Positions 37,058 through 45,866 of a DNA stretch of 64,000 nt are shown piece after piece (within the stretch, counting starts at the first letter, position 1; the number at the start of each line of letters is the position of its first letter). The notes below the pieces were generated by a model that saw nothing but the letters and a program-made list of their open reading frames with translations, did not search any database and was not told the origin of the DNA. Both the position numbers and the translations under genes were made by a program. The stretch covers positions 1 through 64,000 of the forward strand of contig NZ_JADGEW010000001.1 in assembly GCF_016744155.1 (NCBI RefSeq), given 5' to 3'. The stretch is from Amphritea sp. (GTDB lineage: Bacteria > Pseudomonadota > Gammaproteobacteria > Pseudomonadales > Balneatricaceae).

Positions 37058-39205
37058 TCAGGATACGACCGGGGCCGCCAGCTTAAATACGCTTACAGAG
37101 CGCTGCAGTTCCTGTGCGGCATCTACCAGTTCATCTGACAGTTCCGCTTGCTGCAGCATCTCTTTGTTGGTGGCCAGGGTGGTCTCATCAATCTTACCGG
37201 CACGACCCCGCAGTTCTTTCGCTACTTTCGCCTGCCGGGCAGAGTTCTGGGCGATCCGAACCACCGATTCAACCAAGGTTTGTGTAGTCGAGCGGGTTTC
37301 ATCCATACGCTCACCCGCTTCCTCTGCCAGCCGGGTACCTTCAACGACGTCGGTGATTACCGTGTTCATTACGTTAATAGTATCTGCGGTCTCCAACTGG
37401 ATATTATTCACCAGCGATTCTATCTCGGAGGTTGCCTCCCGTGAGTTTTCCGCCAGACGCTTTACCTCATCTACCACCACCATCAGACCCCGACCGGCTT
37501 CACCTGCAGAAGCTGCGTGCATACTCGCATTCAGAGACAATACATGGGTACGCTCAGAGATATTGTTAATCAGGTTTACGATACCGCCGATCTCCTGAGA
37601 ACGTTCACCCAAACGTTTAATCCGCTTTTCCGCTTCGTGGATAGTCTGACGAATCTTATTAATACTACCAATCGTCTGAGATACCGAATCCATGGCGGTT
37701 TCAGACGTTTTAATCGCTTTCTGAGATGCGCTATTGGTTAACACGGCCAGTTTCGAAATCAGCTCCATCGCTTTGATGGCTGAATCAAGACCTTGTAAGG
37801 TTTCGACGATCTCTTCCTGCTCCCTGCTGGCATAAGTAAGTACAGTTTCAGACTGTGACTTTACCTGTACAGACGCTTTGTGTACCCGGGCCGATACCGC
37901 ATTTACATCATTGAGTACCGTTTCGATCGATGTCGTCAGTTGGTTAATCGAATCCGCAATGGCACCGGTGACATCCTCTGCAACAGGTACCCGTACTGTC
38001 AGATCACGCTGACTGATCAGGAATACATTTTTTATCAACTCGATGATCGAGTTGTTAAGTGTTCTGTTCTCTTCCTCTTTTGCTGTCAGGGCCAGCTCTT
38101 TCTCATCCAGCAAGGTATCCAGCACTGAACCCAGCTGTCCCAGTTCATCCCGAGCCTCCAGTCCGCTTCGCGCGCCTACGTCACCCTCACGTATTCGGTT
38201 CACCGTATCCTGCAGTTTATTGACCGGATCGACTACCCCGTACTTAACGATCGACATAGCCACCGCCATTGCGACAAGCATCAACCCCATTGAGGCAAAG
38301 AAATAGGTAACCATCGACAACACTTCTTCAGCCTGAACATCGCTGTTCTGAACCTTATAACTATCAGTCAGCTTTATTACCTGGCCTATGAAAGGATCCA
38401 ACTCCGCAATGATAGTTTGTAACTGATCAAACTGCTTAGTGCCTAGCTCAACCGATTCTGATAACTCCGCAAACAACAGATCTAATGCCGCCAAATTTTC
38501 GATCACCGCCGCCTGGTTTTGAGGGAATTGTTTTACCGTGGTGACCGCCTCCATCTGGCTTTTCAAGCGGTTAACCTGATGACTAACCGTCTCTTTAGTA
38601 ACAGTACGGCCGCCGCTGGCGATATATTCACTCATACTATTTTTCAAGGTATCAAACGAACTGCGCAGCCAGTCCCGCTGAATCCAGACAATCATTGTAT
38701 CCGTTTCCCACAACAGCTTATTGATCTGCCCGGACAAGCCCAAATCAGTCGTTAAACCAACAGCCACTGAGGCCTCTGACGCGTCGTAGAAGGTATCCTG
38801 ATAATTATCGACAACCGATTGAAACCGGGCAACCTGGTCCTTGTCCTGATCCGTTCTCAAGTACTGTTTCATCGCCTGAATATCAGAATCTACCTTCGCC
38901 ATTGTGTCGTTAAACAATGGCAGCTGAGACATACTTCTATCGACCTGGAAGCTTTTCTCGTGATACTGAGCCAGGGCGATGTTCGCGCGGATATCACTCA
39001 CTAACAGCAGGAAATCATTCAACTCCGAGGTGCGCTGTTCCGCCTCCTCTTTAATTACAACCGTCTGGTAGAAAGAAGCCCCCATGAAAATAAGCCCGAT
39101 CACCAGCAACGCGCCGGCAATGGCAAATTTGGCAGGCATTCGAATGCTGCGAAATTCCCAGATCTGGCGATCTTTAGTTGTTTTCATTTGCCAGAATGAA
39201 CTCAT
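37058..39205 (-). CDS. pilJ: Methyl-accepting chemoreceptor PilJ of the Pil-Chp system
   Basis: Inner-membrane receptor for the pilus chemosensory pathway. The 715 residues comprise a first membrane helix near 29-50, a periplasmic part of about 250 residues, a second membrane helix near 300-325 (FFASMGLMLVAMAVAMSIV), a HAMP region, and a cytoplasmic coiled coil with the signalling hairpin tip LSLNASMHAASAGEAGRG. The tip differs from the E. coli NAAIEAARAGE in the way typical of PilJ. No PilK (CheR) or ChpB (CheB) gene is seen nearby, so adaptation enzymes may be elsewhere. Confidence 0.92.
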   Translation of the reverse strand: MSSFWQMKTTKDRQIWEFRSIRMPAKFAIAGALLVIGLIFMGASFYQTVVIKEEAEQRTSELNDFLLLVSDIRANIALAQYHEKSFQVDRSMSQLPLFNDTMAKVDSDIQAMKQYLRTDQDKDQVARFQSVVDNYQDTFYDASEASVAVGLTTDLGLSGQINKLLWETDTMIVWIQRDWLRSSFDTLKNSMSEYIASGGRTVTKETVSHQVNRLKSQMEAVTTVKQFPQNQAAVIENLAALDLLFAELSESVELGTKQFDQLQTIIAELDPFIGQVIKLTDSYKVQNSDVQAEEVLSMVTYFFASMGLMLVAMAVAMSIVKYGVVDPVNKLQDTVNRIREGDVGARSGLEARDELGQLGSVLDTLLDEKELALTAKEEENRTLNNSIIELIKNVFLISQRDLTVRVPVAEDVTGAIADSINQLTTSIETVLNDVNAVSARVHKASVQVKSQSETVLTYASREQEEIVETLQGLDSAIKAMELISKLAVLTNSASQKAIKTSETAMDSVSQTIGSINKIRQTIHEAEKRIKRLGERSQEIGGIVNLINNISERTHVLSLNASMHAASAGEAGRGLMVVVDEVKRLAENSREATSEIESLVNNIQLETADTINVMNTVITDVVEGTRLAEEAGERMDETRSTTQTLVESVVRIAQNSARQAKVAKELRGRAGKIDETTLATNKEMLQQAELSDELVDAAQELQRSVSVFKLAAPVVS

Positions 39206-39226
39206 TCTCTTTATTCCCCGTTGAAA

Positions 39227-39736
39227 TTAAATACCCTGCTCAATACTCAGGTCGGTTTCGGTTCTTCTAAAGCGTTGTTTTTGAGCTGAAAAATATGCGC
39301 TATGGTTTAGCTCGAACCATACAGAGTTCTGATGCTGATACTGTCCACCGCAGATATTCTGGAGAACATCTGGATGCGGAAGAGACTCACCATTCTGTAG
39401 CAATTGAGGGTTAGTAATACCCTCTGGAGTATCAGCCAAAAGCAGCGCAGCTGTTGCCGGTGGTGCATCCAATAACAACAGCCAACCCTTTTTCTGGTCA
39501 GTAGGTTGCAAGCCAAGTGATGCGGCAAAGTCATACACAGGAACGGCTTCGCCTCGATGATTTATAAAACCGACAAACCAGTCAGGTGTATCCGGTATCC
39601 CGCAAATATGCCCACAACGAAGTAACTCCGAACGGGTTTGTGCCTGAAGCAGTAACTGCAGAAATCCCACCCGAAACCCATGGCGTAAGTCATAACTTTC
39701 CGGTAACTCAGTTACACTGATCTCCTGCGATTCCAT
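39227..39736 (-). CDS. pilI: CheW-like adaptor PilI
   Basis: Adaptor that couples PilJ to the ChpA kinase. The 169-residue protein shows the CheW fold with RHGFRVGFLQLLLQAQT near the start and GFINHRGEAVPVYDFAASLG, the CheW hallmark, in the middle. The ATG chosen has GAGG seven bases upstream; an upstream TTG adds only two residues. It lies between pilH and pilJ with gaps of 9 and 21 bp. Confidence 0.88.
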   Translation of the reverse strand: MESQEISVTELPESYDLRHGFRVGFLQLLLQAQTRSELLRCGHICGIPDTPDWFVGFINHRGEAVPVYDFAASLGLQPTDQKKGWLLLLDAPPATAALLLADTPEGITNPQLLQNGESLPHPDVLQNICGGQYQHQNSVWFELNHSAYFSAQKQRFRRTETDLSIEQGI

Positions 39737-39745
39737 AGACAAACC

Positions 39746-40108
39746 TCAGAGAAATTCGTTAACACGGGCTAACAGTTCCTGATCAGCAAAAGGCTTGGCA
39801 ATCATCGCCTTAGCCCCCTGAAGCTGCGCCCAGACCCGGTCCGCTTCCTGATTCTTACTGGAGACAATCACCACCGGAATGTTTCGGGTTTCAGCCGCTG
39901 AAGTGATCTGCCGACAAGCGGCAAAACCATCCACTTCAGGCATCACAACATCCATCAGAATCAGATCAGGCAGCTCTTCCAGCGCTTTAGAGATCCCCTG
40001 CTGCCCATTCGCAGCCAGGATCAATTCAGCATCAACATTACTCAACAGATTACTTATATGCTGCAGTTGTACAGGATCGTCATCCACGACCAGGATTTTC
40101 TTACTCAT
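39746..40108 (-). CDS. pilH: Response regulator PilH
   Basis: Single-domain CheY-like receiver, 120 residues. Phosphorylation pocket D-D-D in KKILVVDDDPVQLQH, acceptor Asp in LILMDVVMPE, Thr/Ser in VVIVSSKNQ and Lys in MIAKPF. The start chosen has GGAG five bases upstream, while a longer frame would give a non-homologous N-terminus. In Pseudomonas PilH tunes the retraction arm of twitching motility. Confidence 0.9.
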   Translation of the reverse strand: MSKKILVVDDDPVQLQHISNLLSNVDAELILAANGQQGISKALEELPDLILMDVVMPEVDGFAACRQITSAAETRNIPVVIVSSKNQEADRVWAQLQGAKAMIAKPFADQELLARVNEFL

Positions 40109-40154
40109 TACTACTCCAACCTGTTTGTCAGATGAAAGGTTCACTACTCATCTT

Positions 40155-40964
40155 TTAATCTTGCTTAAATTCATCGACCCAACCGGACACCCGGGTGATC
40201 ACTTTTTGAAACTCATCAGGATCAATCGGCTTAGTCAGGTAAGTTGAGCAGCCGGCCATAATACCTTTCACCTCGTCCAACGGAGAAGTTTTAGACGTCA
40301 GCATAATAATCGGAGTTTTCTTCAGACGAGTTATCTCTCGCATGCGGGTACAGGTTTCAAAGCCATCAATACCGGGCATCAGCACATCGAGAAATATAAA
40401 ATCAAACTGATCACTGGCAACTTTCTCCAGAGCCTGCTCGCCCGTATCGGCGTAGGCCAACTCAACGGCAGCCGGTAGCTTTCCCAGTTCCAGCGTCAAA
40501 GCCTGCTGCATCGAACTGTTATCATCGACCACCAAAACCCGATAACCACCACTCGCATCTTTCGTCGATACACTTTCTTTAACAAAATTTTCATACTTGC
40601 TAAATCGGTTCTCGGCAGCCGCTGTTGCGACCTCCTGCTCTTCCGGATTCAGCTCCTCATTTTCAGAAGTCATATCATCAAGAGTGCGGATAACACGAGA
40701 TGAAATCAGCGGGTAACGGATATAACCTAATCCAGCATCGATTGGAGGGCGCTTACTCACCTGAATCATACGAGAGCGATAAGCTGAAGACAGGGAATCA
40801 AGTTCAGGGGCAGTCACAGCGTCTGCCCCGAATAGCAATAACAGATCCGGTGGAGTATGAGCATCAAACTCAACCAACTCATAACGCTGATGCTTGGATA
40901 ACTCGAGTATCCGTGCCAGCTTTTGCTGTTGATCAGCGGGAAAGCCTAAGGTTCCAATATGCAT
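40155..40964 (-). CDS. pilG: PilG-like response regulator with N-terminal extension
   Basis: Response regulator at the PilG position, but 269 residues instead of about 135. The C-terminal 125 residues are a normal receiver (VLVVDDNSSMQQAL, IFLDVLMPGIDG, MLTSKTSPLDE, YLTKPIDPDEF). The first 140 residues resemble another receiver-like alpha/beta fold (IGTLGFPADQQQKL, PPDLLLLFGAD, SKRPPIDAGLGYIRYP) without phosphorylation residues. In P. aeruginosa PilG promotes pilus extension. First gene of the cluster; the region upstream is a long gene-free interval. Confidence 0.82.
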   Translation of the reverse strand: MHIGTLGFPADQQQKLARILELSKHQRYELVEFDAHTPPDLLLLFGADAVTAPELDSLSSAYRSRMIQVSKRPPIDAGLGYIRYPLISSRVIRTLDDMTSENEELNPEEQEVATAAAENRFSKYENFVKESVSTKDASGGYRVLVVDDNSSMQQALTLELGKLPAAVELAYADTGEQALEKVASDQFDFIFLDVLMPGIDGFETCTRMREITRLKKTPIIMLTSKTSPLDEVKGIMAGCSTYLTKPIDPDEFQKVITRVSGWVDEFKQD

Positions 40965-41556
40965 GGTTTTTCCTGATTACCCCAAATACCTTAATACTGA
41001 ACCCGCCCTATAGGTCGGATAAAGATGCAGAATACTTATAATCAAAAAAGCGGCGGAACAGGCAGATAAAGACAGATCAGGCGAGACTAACGCAGGGATG
41101 TTACCGAACCATTGAATTGATTCAGACCCATACCTTAAAAAATATGGATTTACCCTACAGCATAAACGGGTAGCATTTCGTACCCGATAAACTCAACCGC
41201 AAAACAGGCAGAGTCAATTTACCTTTCTTATATTTATTGTCTGTAAACAGTGCTTTTTAACTCTGTTTATCAGGCTGAATATCTAAAAACGAAAGCAATA
41301 TTCTAAGCCTCAAACGAGCGTATTAAATTACGATGCAGGTAAAAAATTTACAAGGCCTAAGAACGCTGATTTTGAAGACAATAGTCTATAAAAGTTATCT
41401 AACGGGGCAATAGGCACTATTGAGGGACATCAAGAAAAAAGGCGGAGAATCAAGGCTTAAGGGAGATAACGTTATATTTCACTGGCCAATATAAGACAGC
41501 TGCAGCAAATTACCCAATCTGGGTAGTTTGCTGTGCGAAAGGAAAAAAAGCTATCG
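40965..41556. other. Gene-free interval of about 590 bp upstream of pilG
   Basis: No open frame of note, RNA gene or repeat copy is recognised here. Structures seen: two mutually exclusive hairpins built from TACCC (41151-41155), CGGGTA (41167-41172) and TACCCG (41181-41186); a perfect CAATAG-GCA-CTATTG palindrome (41408-41422); and a strong hairpin near the right end listed separately. A possible pilG promoter is the ATTATAAGTATTC stretch near 41030-41045 on the minus strand. The rest is A/T-rich and featureless. Confidence 0.5.
41503..41533. terminator. Long hairpin downstream of the 142-residue protein gene
   Basis: 14-bp stem CAGCAAATTACCCA / TGGGTAGTTTGCTG (one G-T wobble) with loop ATC, 24 bp past the stop codon. 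No T-run follows on either strand, so it is an imperfect terminator or an mRNA 3'-end stabiliser. Confidence 0.5.
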
Positions 41557-41985
41557 TTACTGACTACAAAACTGTTGCTGTTGACGCATTAACAAACGGC
41601 AGCCTTTAGCCAATATGCCCAATTCACTACAGGTATCTTTAACCCAGGCTTTATCATCAGCGGTAGCCGATTCATTATAAGCTGGCACCTGATCACAAAA
41701 CCCTTCTGTGGGCAGGCTTTTGTTCCAGCAGGCTTTCAGAAAGGCGCCGCCATTAACAGTACAGCGGTACTCAGATTCCTTACAACTTTCTACGCGCTGT
41801 AACGCCGTTGATAAGCAGCCTTGCTGATCGGTTTGCTGACCCACTTCAACGCCCTCGCGCTTTTGCTGTTCAACCACCTGTTGATTTGTCTCGTTCCAGC
41901 TCTCGAGCCATTCAGGGCCATACAGCCAGCCATAAACAACACCAACTAAAACTGCCAAAAGTAAACCCAACCAAAAGCGTCGCAT
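41557..41985 (-). CDS. Hypothetical membrane-anchored Cys-rich protein
   Basis: 142 residues. An N-terminal hydrophobic segment (RRFWLGLLLAVLVGVVYGWLYG) acts as signal or anchor, followed by a Gln-rich stretch and a domain with eight cysteines, consistent with disulfide bonding in the periplasm. I do not recognise the family. It is in a minus-strand cluster with a small membrane protein and a YjaG-family gene, with a 19-bp gap upstream. Confidence 0.65.
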   Translation of the reverse strand: MRRFWLGLLLAVLVGVVYGWLYGPEWLESWNETNQQVVEQQKREGVEVGQQTDQQGCLSTALQRVESCKESEYRCTVNGGAFLKACWNKSLPTEGFCDQVPAYNESATADDKAWVKDTCSELGILAKGCRLLMRQQQQFCSQ

Positions 41986-42004
41986 TCTATTTAATTCCTT
42001 TAAA

Positions 42005-42265
42005 TCAGCGAGCTCTCACATAGAGCCCAATCAAGCAAAAACCGAAACCAACCGCTGAAGCCAGCATCGTCAGATTTACAAAAAGCGGGTTACGCGCACC
42101 AAAAGGGACAAACGGATGACTCTGGCTCATATCGCAGCTGGATACCAGATAATCAAATGAACCTCCGGCTGAAAGGCACTCATTTACAGCACTCTGCTCA
42201 GACCAAAACACAGCCATCAGAACGACACCCGGCAGAACCAATAATAACAATCCCAATCGAATCAT
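42005..42265 (-). CDS. Hypothetical small membrane protein
   Basis: 86 residues with two membrane helices: MIRLGLLLLVLPGVVLMAVFW at the start and LTMLASAVGFGFCLIGLYV at the end. Between them is a short periplasmic loop with two cysteines (NECLSAGGSFDYLVSSCD), perhaps a disulfide. Unknown family. The start overlaps the 3' end of the YjaG-family gene by 4 bp, which indicates coupling. Confidence 0.65.
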   Translation of the reverse strand: MIRLGLLLLVLPGVVLMAVFWSEQSAVNECLSAGGSFDYLVSSCDMSQSHPFVPFGARNPLFVNLTMLASAVGFGFCLIGLYVRAR

Positions 42266-42861
42266 TGTTCGTCACTAACACCGATGTTACTGACACCGTC
42301 ATTGGCAGCCAGCAATTTCAGCTCGTTAATTATTGCCGACGTCGCATGTTTCATTCCTTTCAGGCGACCAATAACATCTTCCTGAAAACTCTCTTCCTGA
42401 AGCATCATGTCGTGATTACTGATATACCGAAGCAGCTCTTCATCCGACATTTCTGCATCGGCAGTCACCTCAATAAAGGTTGCTACACACTCCAGAGATA
42501 GATTTCCCACATTGGTCGCTTCAGTCCCATTTGGCTCCAGCAGGCAGTTAATGGTTGAATACAACGCAACCATCGCATCCAATGCCGGAGAGGCTCCGTA
42601 CATATCAAACTCTTCGAGGTCAGGCATATTCGCTTCAACATTAACCTGCTGAACCTCAAAATTCATTTTCGCACCGGTATTACCCAGCTTGCTCCAGATG
42701 CCATCCAGAATACTGCGAACCTGATCCCGGTCACCAAACTCCAGCAGCGTGGAGAACAGAGCAAAATTGGGAAACATCCGCTCGGTTATCGCAACTGAGA
42801 AGGCGCTCAGCTGCCAGCCTTCGAGAACCTTCAGCTCTTTTTCCAGCGACCATTGTGACAT
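42262..42861 (-). CDS. YjaG family protein (DUF416)
   Basis: Cytoplasmic helical protein of 199 residues. The opening LEKELKVLEGWQLSAFSVAITERMFPNF and the pattern FGDRDQVRSILDGIWSKL, plus ALDAMVALYSTINCLL, match the YjaG/DUF416 family, whose function is not established. First gene of the three-gene minus-strand cluster. Confidence 0.85.
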   Translation of the reverse strand: MSQWSLEKELKVLEGWQLSAFSVAITERMFPNFALFSTLLEFGDRDQVRSILDGIWSKLGNTGAKMNFEVQQVNVEANMPDLEEFDMYGASPALDAMVALYSTINCLLEPNGTEATNVGNLSLECVATFIEVTADAEMSDEELLRYISNHDMMLQEESFQEDVIGRLKGMKHATSAIINELKLLAANDGVSNIGVSDEQ

Positions 42862-43054
42862 CAGAATAACTCCAGAATTGTGTTTGCCCTATTGTACAGC
42901 GCAGGAATCATTTTGCAGCAGTTATCAGCGATTCCTAAGCCTCATCAAAAGCACCTTAGCAACAGGATTACTTATGATTAATCCCCTGATTCGATTCATT
43001 TTTTTACTGTATACTCAAAATAGCAAAGTACGCTCTTAGTGGAAAATAAAAACC

Positions 43055-43609
43055 ATGAATAATAAGAACTCTATCGCCAGAATAGTCAGTGGACTAGACA
43101 GCTTCAGCGAGTGGACCGGGCGCAGTATTGCCTGGCTAACGCTACTGATGGTCTTGGTCACCTTTGTTGTCGTTGTGATGCGCTACGTCCTCAATATCGG
43201 CAATATCCAGTTACAAGAATCAATGATCTATATGCATAGCTTTATCTTTTTGCTGGGGGCGGGCTATACCCTTAAGCATGATGGACATGTTCGGGTAGAT
43301 ATATTCTACCGGCCCCTGGGAGAACGGGGAAAAGCCATCATCAATATAATAGGTACCCTGTTCCTGCTACTACCGGTTTCCCTATTTATTTTCTGGATCT
43401 CCTGGGAATATGTCGCTTTCTCATGGCTCACTCTGGAGGGCTCCCAAGAAGCCGGCGGTATCGAGGCTCTATTTATTTTGAAAACTTCTCTGTTACTTAT
43501 GCCACTAATGATGGCTCTGCAAGGCATTGCTGAGCTACTGCGCAACCTGATGGTACTGACTGGGCAAGAACACCTGACAGAAACGGATATTCAGGAGCGT
43601 CCATTATGA
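43055..43609 (+). CDS. dctQ: TRAP transporter small permease (DctQ)
   Basis: Small membrane subunit of a TRAP (tripartite ATP-independent periplasmic) importer. Four membrane helices in 184 residues, with the DctQ pattern QLQESMIYMHSFIFLLGAGYTLKHDGHVRVD in the middle, where the HVRVD motif is diagnostic. It overlaps dctM by 4 bp (ATGA). The binding protein is not next to it but about 2.3 kb away on the other strand. Confidence 0.93.
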   Translation: MNNKNSIARIVSGLDSFSEWTGRSIAWLTLLMVLVTFVVVVMRYVLNIGNIQLQESMIYMHSFIFLLGAGYTLKHDGHVRVDIFYRPLGERGKAIINIIGTLFLLLPVSLFIFWISWEYVAFSWLTLEGSQEAGGIEALFILKTSLLLMPLMMALQGIAELLRNLMVLTGQEHLTETDIQERPL

Positions 43610-44985
43610 GTGAATTACTACCGCTATTTCTGTTTCTTGGCGCGATCTTTGTTCTCCTGCTTGGTTATTCCGTTGCCTTTTCACTCGCGGGTACTGGGCT
43701 TATTTTCGCCGCAATCGGAATTATGACTGGTCACTTTGAGCCCAGTTTTCTTGAAGCGGTGCCTAATCGCTTATTTGGGATAATGAATAACACGGTACTG
43801 ATTGCCGTGCCTCTATTTGTCTTCATGGGCGTCATGCTGGAAAAATCCAAAGTCGCGGAAGATCTATTGGATACAATGGCAGCCCTGTTTGGCCCTCTTC
43901 GGGGAGGTCTTGGAATATCAGTCACCGTCGTTGGGATGTTGCTTGCTGCCAGCACCGGCATCGTCGGCGCTACCGTAGTGACTATGGGCCTGCTTTCACT
44001 CCCTACGATGTTACGACGGGGCTATGACCCAAAAGTCGCCACCGGCATCATCTGTGCCTCAGGAACCCTAGGACAGATTATCCCACCCTCAATCGTTTTA
44101 GTGCTGCTTGGCGATGTAATATCCTCAGCCTATCAGCAGGCCCAACTAGATCAGGGCATATACTCACCAGAAACAGTAACGGTAGGCGACCTATTCCTTG
44201 GGGCTTTGATACCCGGGCTACTGTTGGTGGGTGCTTATATTCTCTATCTTATTTTTAAAGCTATCTTCCATCCGGAAACTGTCCCAGCCATTCCACAGGA
44301 TGAACGGGATGCGATGGATAATATGTTCAAACGGGTTATCTCGGCCCTGTTACCACCAATTTTTTTAGTGGGCTTAGTTTTGGGCTCTATTCTGGGAGGC
44401 TGGGCAACACCCACTGAAGCCGCCTCTGTGGGCGCGGTTGGTGCGATGGGACTGGCAATAGCACGTCGCTGCTTTACGCTGGATATTCTCAAAGACGTCA
44501 TGCGCACCACAACCCAAGTCAGCTCAATGGTCTTCATTATTCTGGTCGGGGCATCCATATTCTCTCTGGTATTTCGTGGTTACGGTGGCGATGACCTGGT
44601 AAGAGAGTTCCTGGCTGACCTTCCAGGCGGCGTCTTTGGTGCAGTGGCGTTAGTAATGCTGGTGATTTTCTTGCTGGGATTCTTTCTCGACTTTATTGAA
44701 ATTACCTTTGTTGTAGTGCCCATCGTCGCGCCAATACTGCTGGTAATGGGGCTTGATCCTATATGGTTAGGTGTGATGATAGCTATCAACCTGCAAACCT
44801 CCTTCCTCACGCCTCCCTTTGGCTTTGCACTATTCTATCTCCGCGGTGTAGCACCAGAAAGCATCTCAACCATGCAGATCTATCGAGGAGTCATTCCCTT
44901 TATTCTAATCCAGCTCGTGGCTCTGTTTGCTATAGCGCAGTGGCCTGGGCTGGCTACTTGGTTGCCAAATCTAGTGTACGGTTAG
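43606..44985 (+). CDS. dctM: TRAP transporter large permease (DctM)
   Basis: Large membrane subunit carrying substrate and sodium, 459 residues with about twelve helices. Seen are the DctM patterns AVPLFVFMGVMLEKS, TGIVGATVVTMGLLSLPTML, GTLGQIIPPSIVLVLLGD, GGWATPTEAASVGAVGA and LQTSFLTPPFGFALFYLRGV. Together with the binding protein encoded at the far side of the small-protein array, it would belong to the mannitol/chloroaromatic-type TRAP group. A terminator follows at once. Confidence 0.95.
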   Translation: MSELLPLFLFLGAIFVLLLGYSVAFSLAGTGLIFAAIGIMTGHFEPSFLEAVPNRLFGIMNNTVLIAVPLFVFMGVMLEKSKVAEDLLDTMAALFGPLRGGLGISVTVVGMLLAASTGIVGATVVTMGLLSLPTMLRRGYDPKVATGIICASGTLGQIIPPSIVLVLLGDVISSAYQQAQLDQGIYSPETVTVGDLFLGALIPGLLLVGAYILYLIFKAIFHPETVPAIPQDERDAMDNMFKRVISALLPPIFLVGLVLGSILGGWATPTEAASVGAVGAMGLAIARRCFTLDILKDVMRTTTQVSSMVFIILVGASIFSLVFRGYGGDDLVREFLADLPGGVFGAVALVMLVIFLLGFFLDFIEITFVVVPIVAPILLVMGLDPIWLGVMIAINLQTSFLTPPFGFALFYLRGVAPESISTMQIYRGVIPFILIQLVALFAIAQWPGLATWLPNLVYG

Positions 44986-44997
44986 ATCAATATAGCT

Positions 44998-45037
44998 AAA
45001 AAAAGCCTCATGGTAGTGACTACCATGAGGCTTTTTT
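44998..45037. terminator. Bidirectional terminator of dctM and small-protein gene 1
   Basis: 17-bp stem AAAAAAGCCTCATGGTA / TACCATGAGGCTTTTTT with loop GTGAC. Closely related hairpins (GCCTCATGGT... core) follow each of the other three small-protein genes, so this one belongs to the repeated unit and also serves dctM. Confidence 0.9.
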
Positions 45038-45052
45038 ATGAAATAATTTTAC

Positions 45053-45286
45053 CTATCGTGATGAGTCAGTATCCCAACCCCAAACAGCAGTGATATTGTT
45101 GCTGCTTACCGCATTATTAGAAACGCTATCTATTTCAGCGTTGCTTGTCCCATAGCTGGAGTTAACTTCTGAAATGCTTGTTACATGGCTTGAGTAAGGC
45201 CCCTCAAGAATAGTATTGGCAGCAAATGCGCTGGACGTGACCATTGCTAAGCCCAAAGTAATACCGGTTAATAATTTGATGTTCAT
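45053..45286 (-). CDS. Small secreted protein 1 of a four-gene tandem family (type A)
   Basis: 77 residues. The ATG chosen has GAGGAAG eight bases upstream; an earlier in-frame ATG has none. A Sec signal MNIKLLTGITLGLAMVTSSA-FA is followed by a 55-residue mature part starting ANTILEGPYSS, rich in Ser and Asn, with no cysteine and ending WGWDTDSSR. The motifs NSSYGTSN and GWDTDSS are shared with the three neighbours. It resembles copy 3 most, mainly in the SEVNSSYGTSN segment. I do not recognise the family; it could be an adhesin-like, signalling or antimicrobial peptide. Own promoter and terminator. Confidence 0.8.
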   Translation of the reverse strand: MNIKLLTGITLGLAMVTSSAFAANTILEGPYSSHVTSISEVNSSYGTSNAEIDSVSNNAVSSNNITAVWGWDTDSSR

Positions 45287-45319
45287 GGTGACTTCCTCAC
45301 TTAATTTCAATTCACATTC

Positions 45320-45352
45320 AATATATAAGACCTTCCTGAAATACGACTGAAA
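45320..45352 (-). promoter_or_regulatory. Promoter of small-protein gene 1
   Basis: On the minus strand, TTTCAG-N5-TTTCAG (11-bp period) is followed after exactly 10 bp by TATATT. The block is conserved at all four genes. The geometry is that of PhoB/OmpR-type activator sites replacing a -35. Confidence 0.65.
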
Positions 45353-45502
45353 ATTGCTATTATATTTACAATACTTAAAAGTATGTTAAGCAAGGGAATT
45401 CTGTCTATTTCATTGTTCTATCTCGAAAGAATGCAGTTCAACATGCGCTGATTATTTCGTATTTAATACAGGGTTAATATTTTATCTGGCGGTCACTAAA
45501 CC

Positions 45503-45533
45503 AAAAAGCCTCATGGTGTTAACCATGAGGCTT
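45503..45533 (-). terminator. Terminator of small-protein gene 2
   Basis: Stem AAGCCTCATGGT / ACCATGAGGCTT with loop GTTA and an A-run on the left (U-run in the minus transcript). Confidence 0.85.
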
Positions 45534-45554
45534 AAAAACATGAAATTGTTTTAC

Positions 45555-45800
45555 TTACCTGGATGAATCAGTATCCCAACCAAAGATAGGAGTTATTTTA
45601 TCGCTACTTACCGCTGCATCAACAGCTTGGTTAGAGCCACTATGTATTTCTAAATTATTTGTTCCATAGCTAGAGTTAAATTTTGAATTATTTATTACAT
45701 GACTCGAATAAGGTGCTTCAAGAATAGTATTGGCAGCAAATGCGCTAGACGTAACCATTGCTAAGCCCAATGTAATACCGGTTAATAGTTTAATGTTCAT
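45555..45800 (-). CDS. Small secreted protein 2 of the tandem family (type B)
   Basis: 81 residues. The first 28 residues including the signal peptide are identical to copy 1, while an open frame farther upstream is just promoter and leader sequence. The 59-residue mature part starts ANTILEAPYSSHVINNSKFN and ends IFGWDTDSSR. Relative to type A it has the SKFNSSYGT segment, an extra four residues around SNQAVDAAVSS and KITPIFGW in place of NITAVWGW. Own promoter and terminator. Function unknown. Confidence 0.8.
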   Translation of the reverse strand: MNIKLLTGITLGLAMVTSSAFAANTILEAPYSSHVINNSKFNSSYGTNNLEIHSGSNQAVDAAVSSDKITPIFGWDTDSSR

Positions 45801-45833
45801 GGTGACTTCCTCACTTAATTTCAATTCACATTC

Positions 45834-45866
45834 AATATATAAGACCTTCCTGAAATACGGCTGAAA
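45834..45866 (-). promoter_or_regulatory. Promoter of small-protein gene 2
   Basis: TTTCAGCCGTATTTCAG followed after 10 bp by TATATT on the minus strand. Nearly identical to the promoter of gene 1. Confidence 0.65.
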
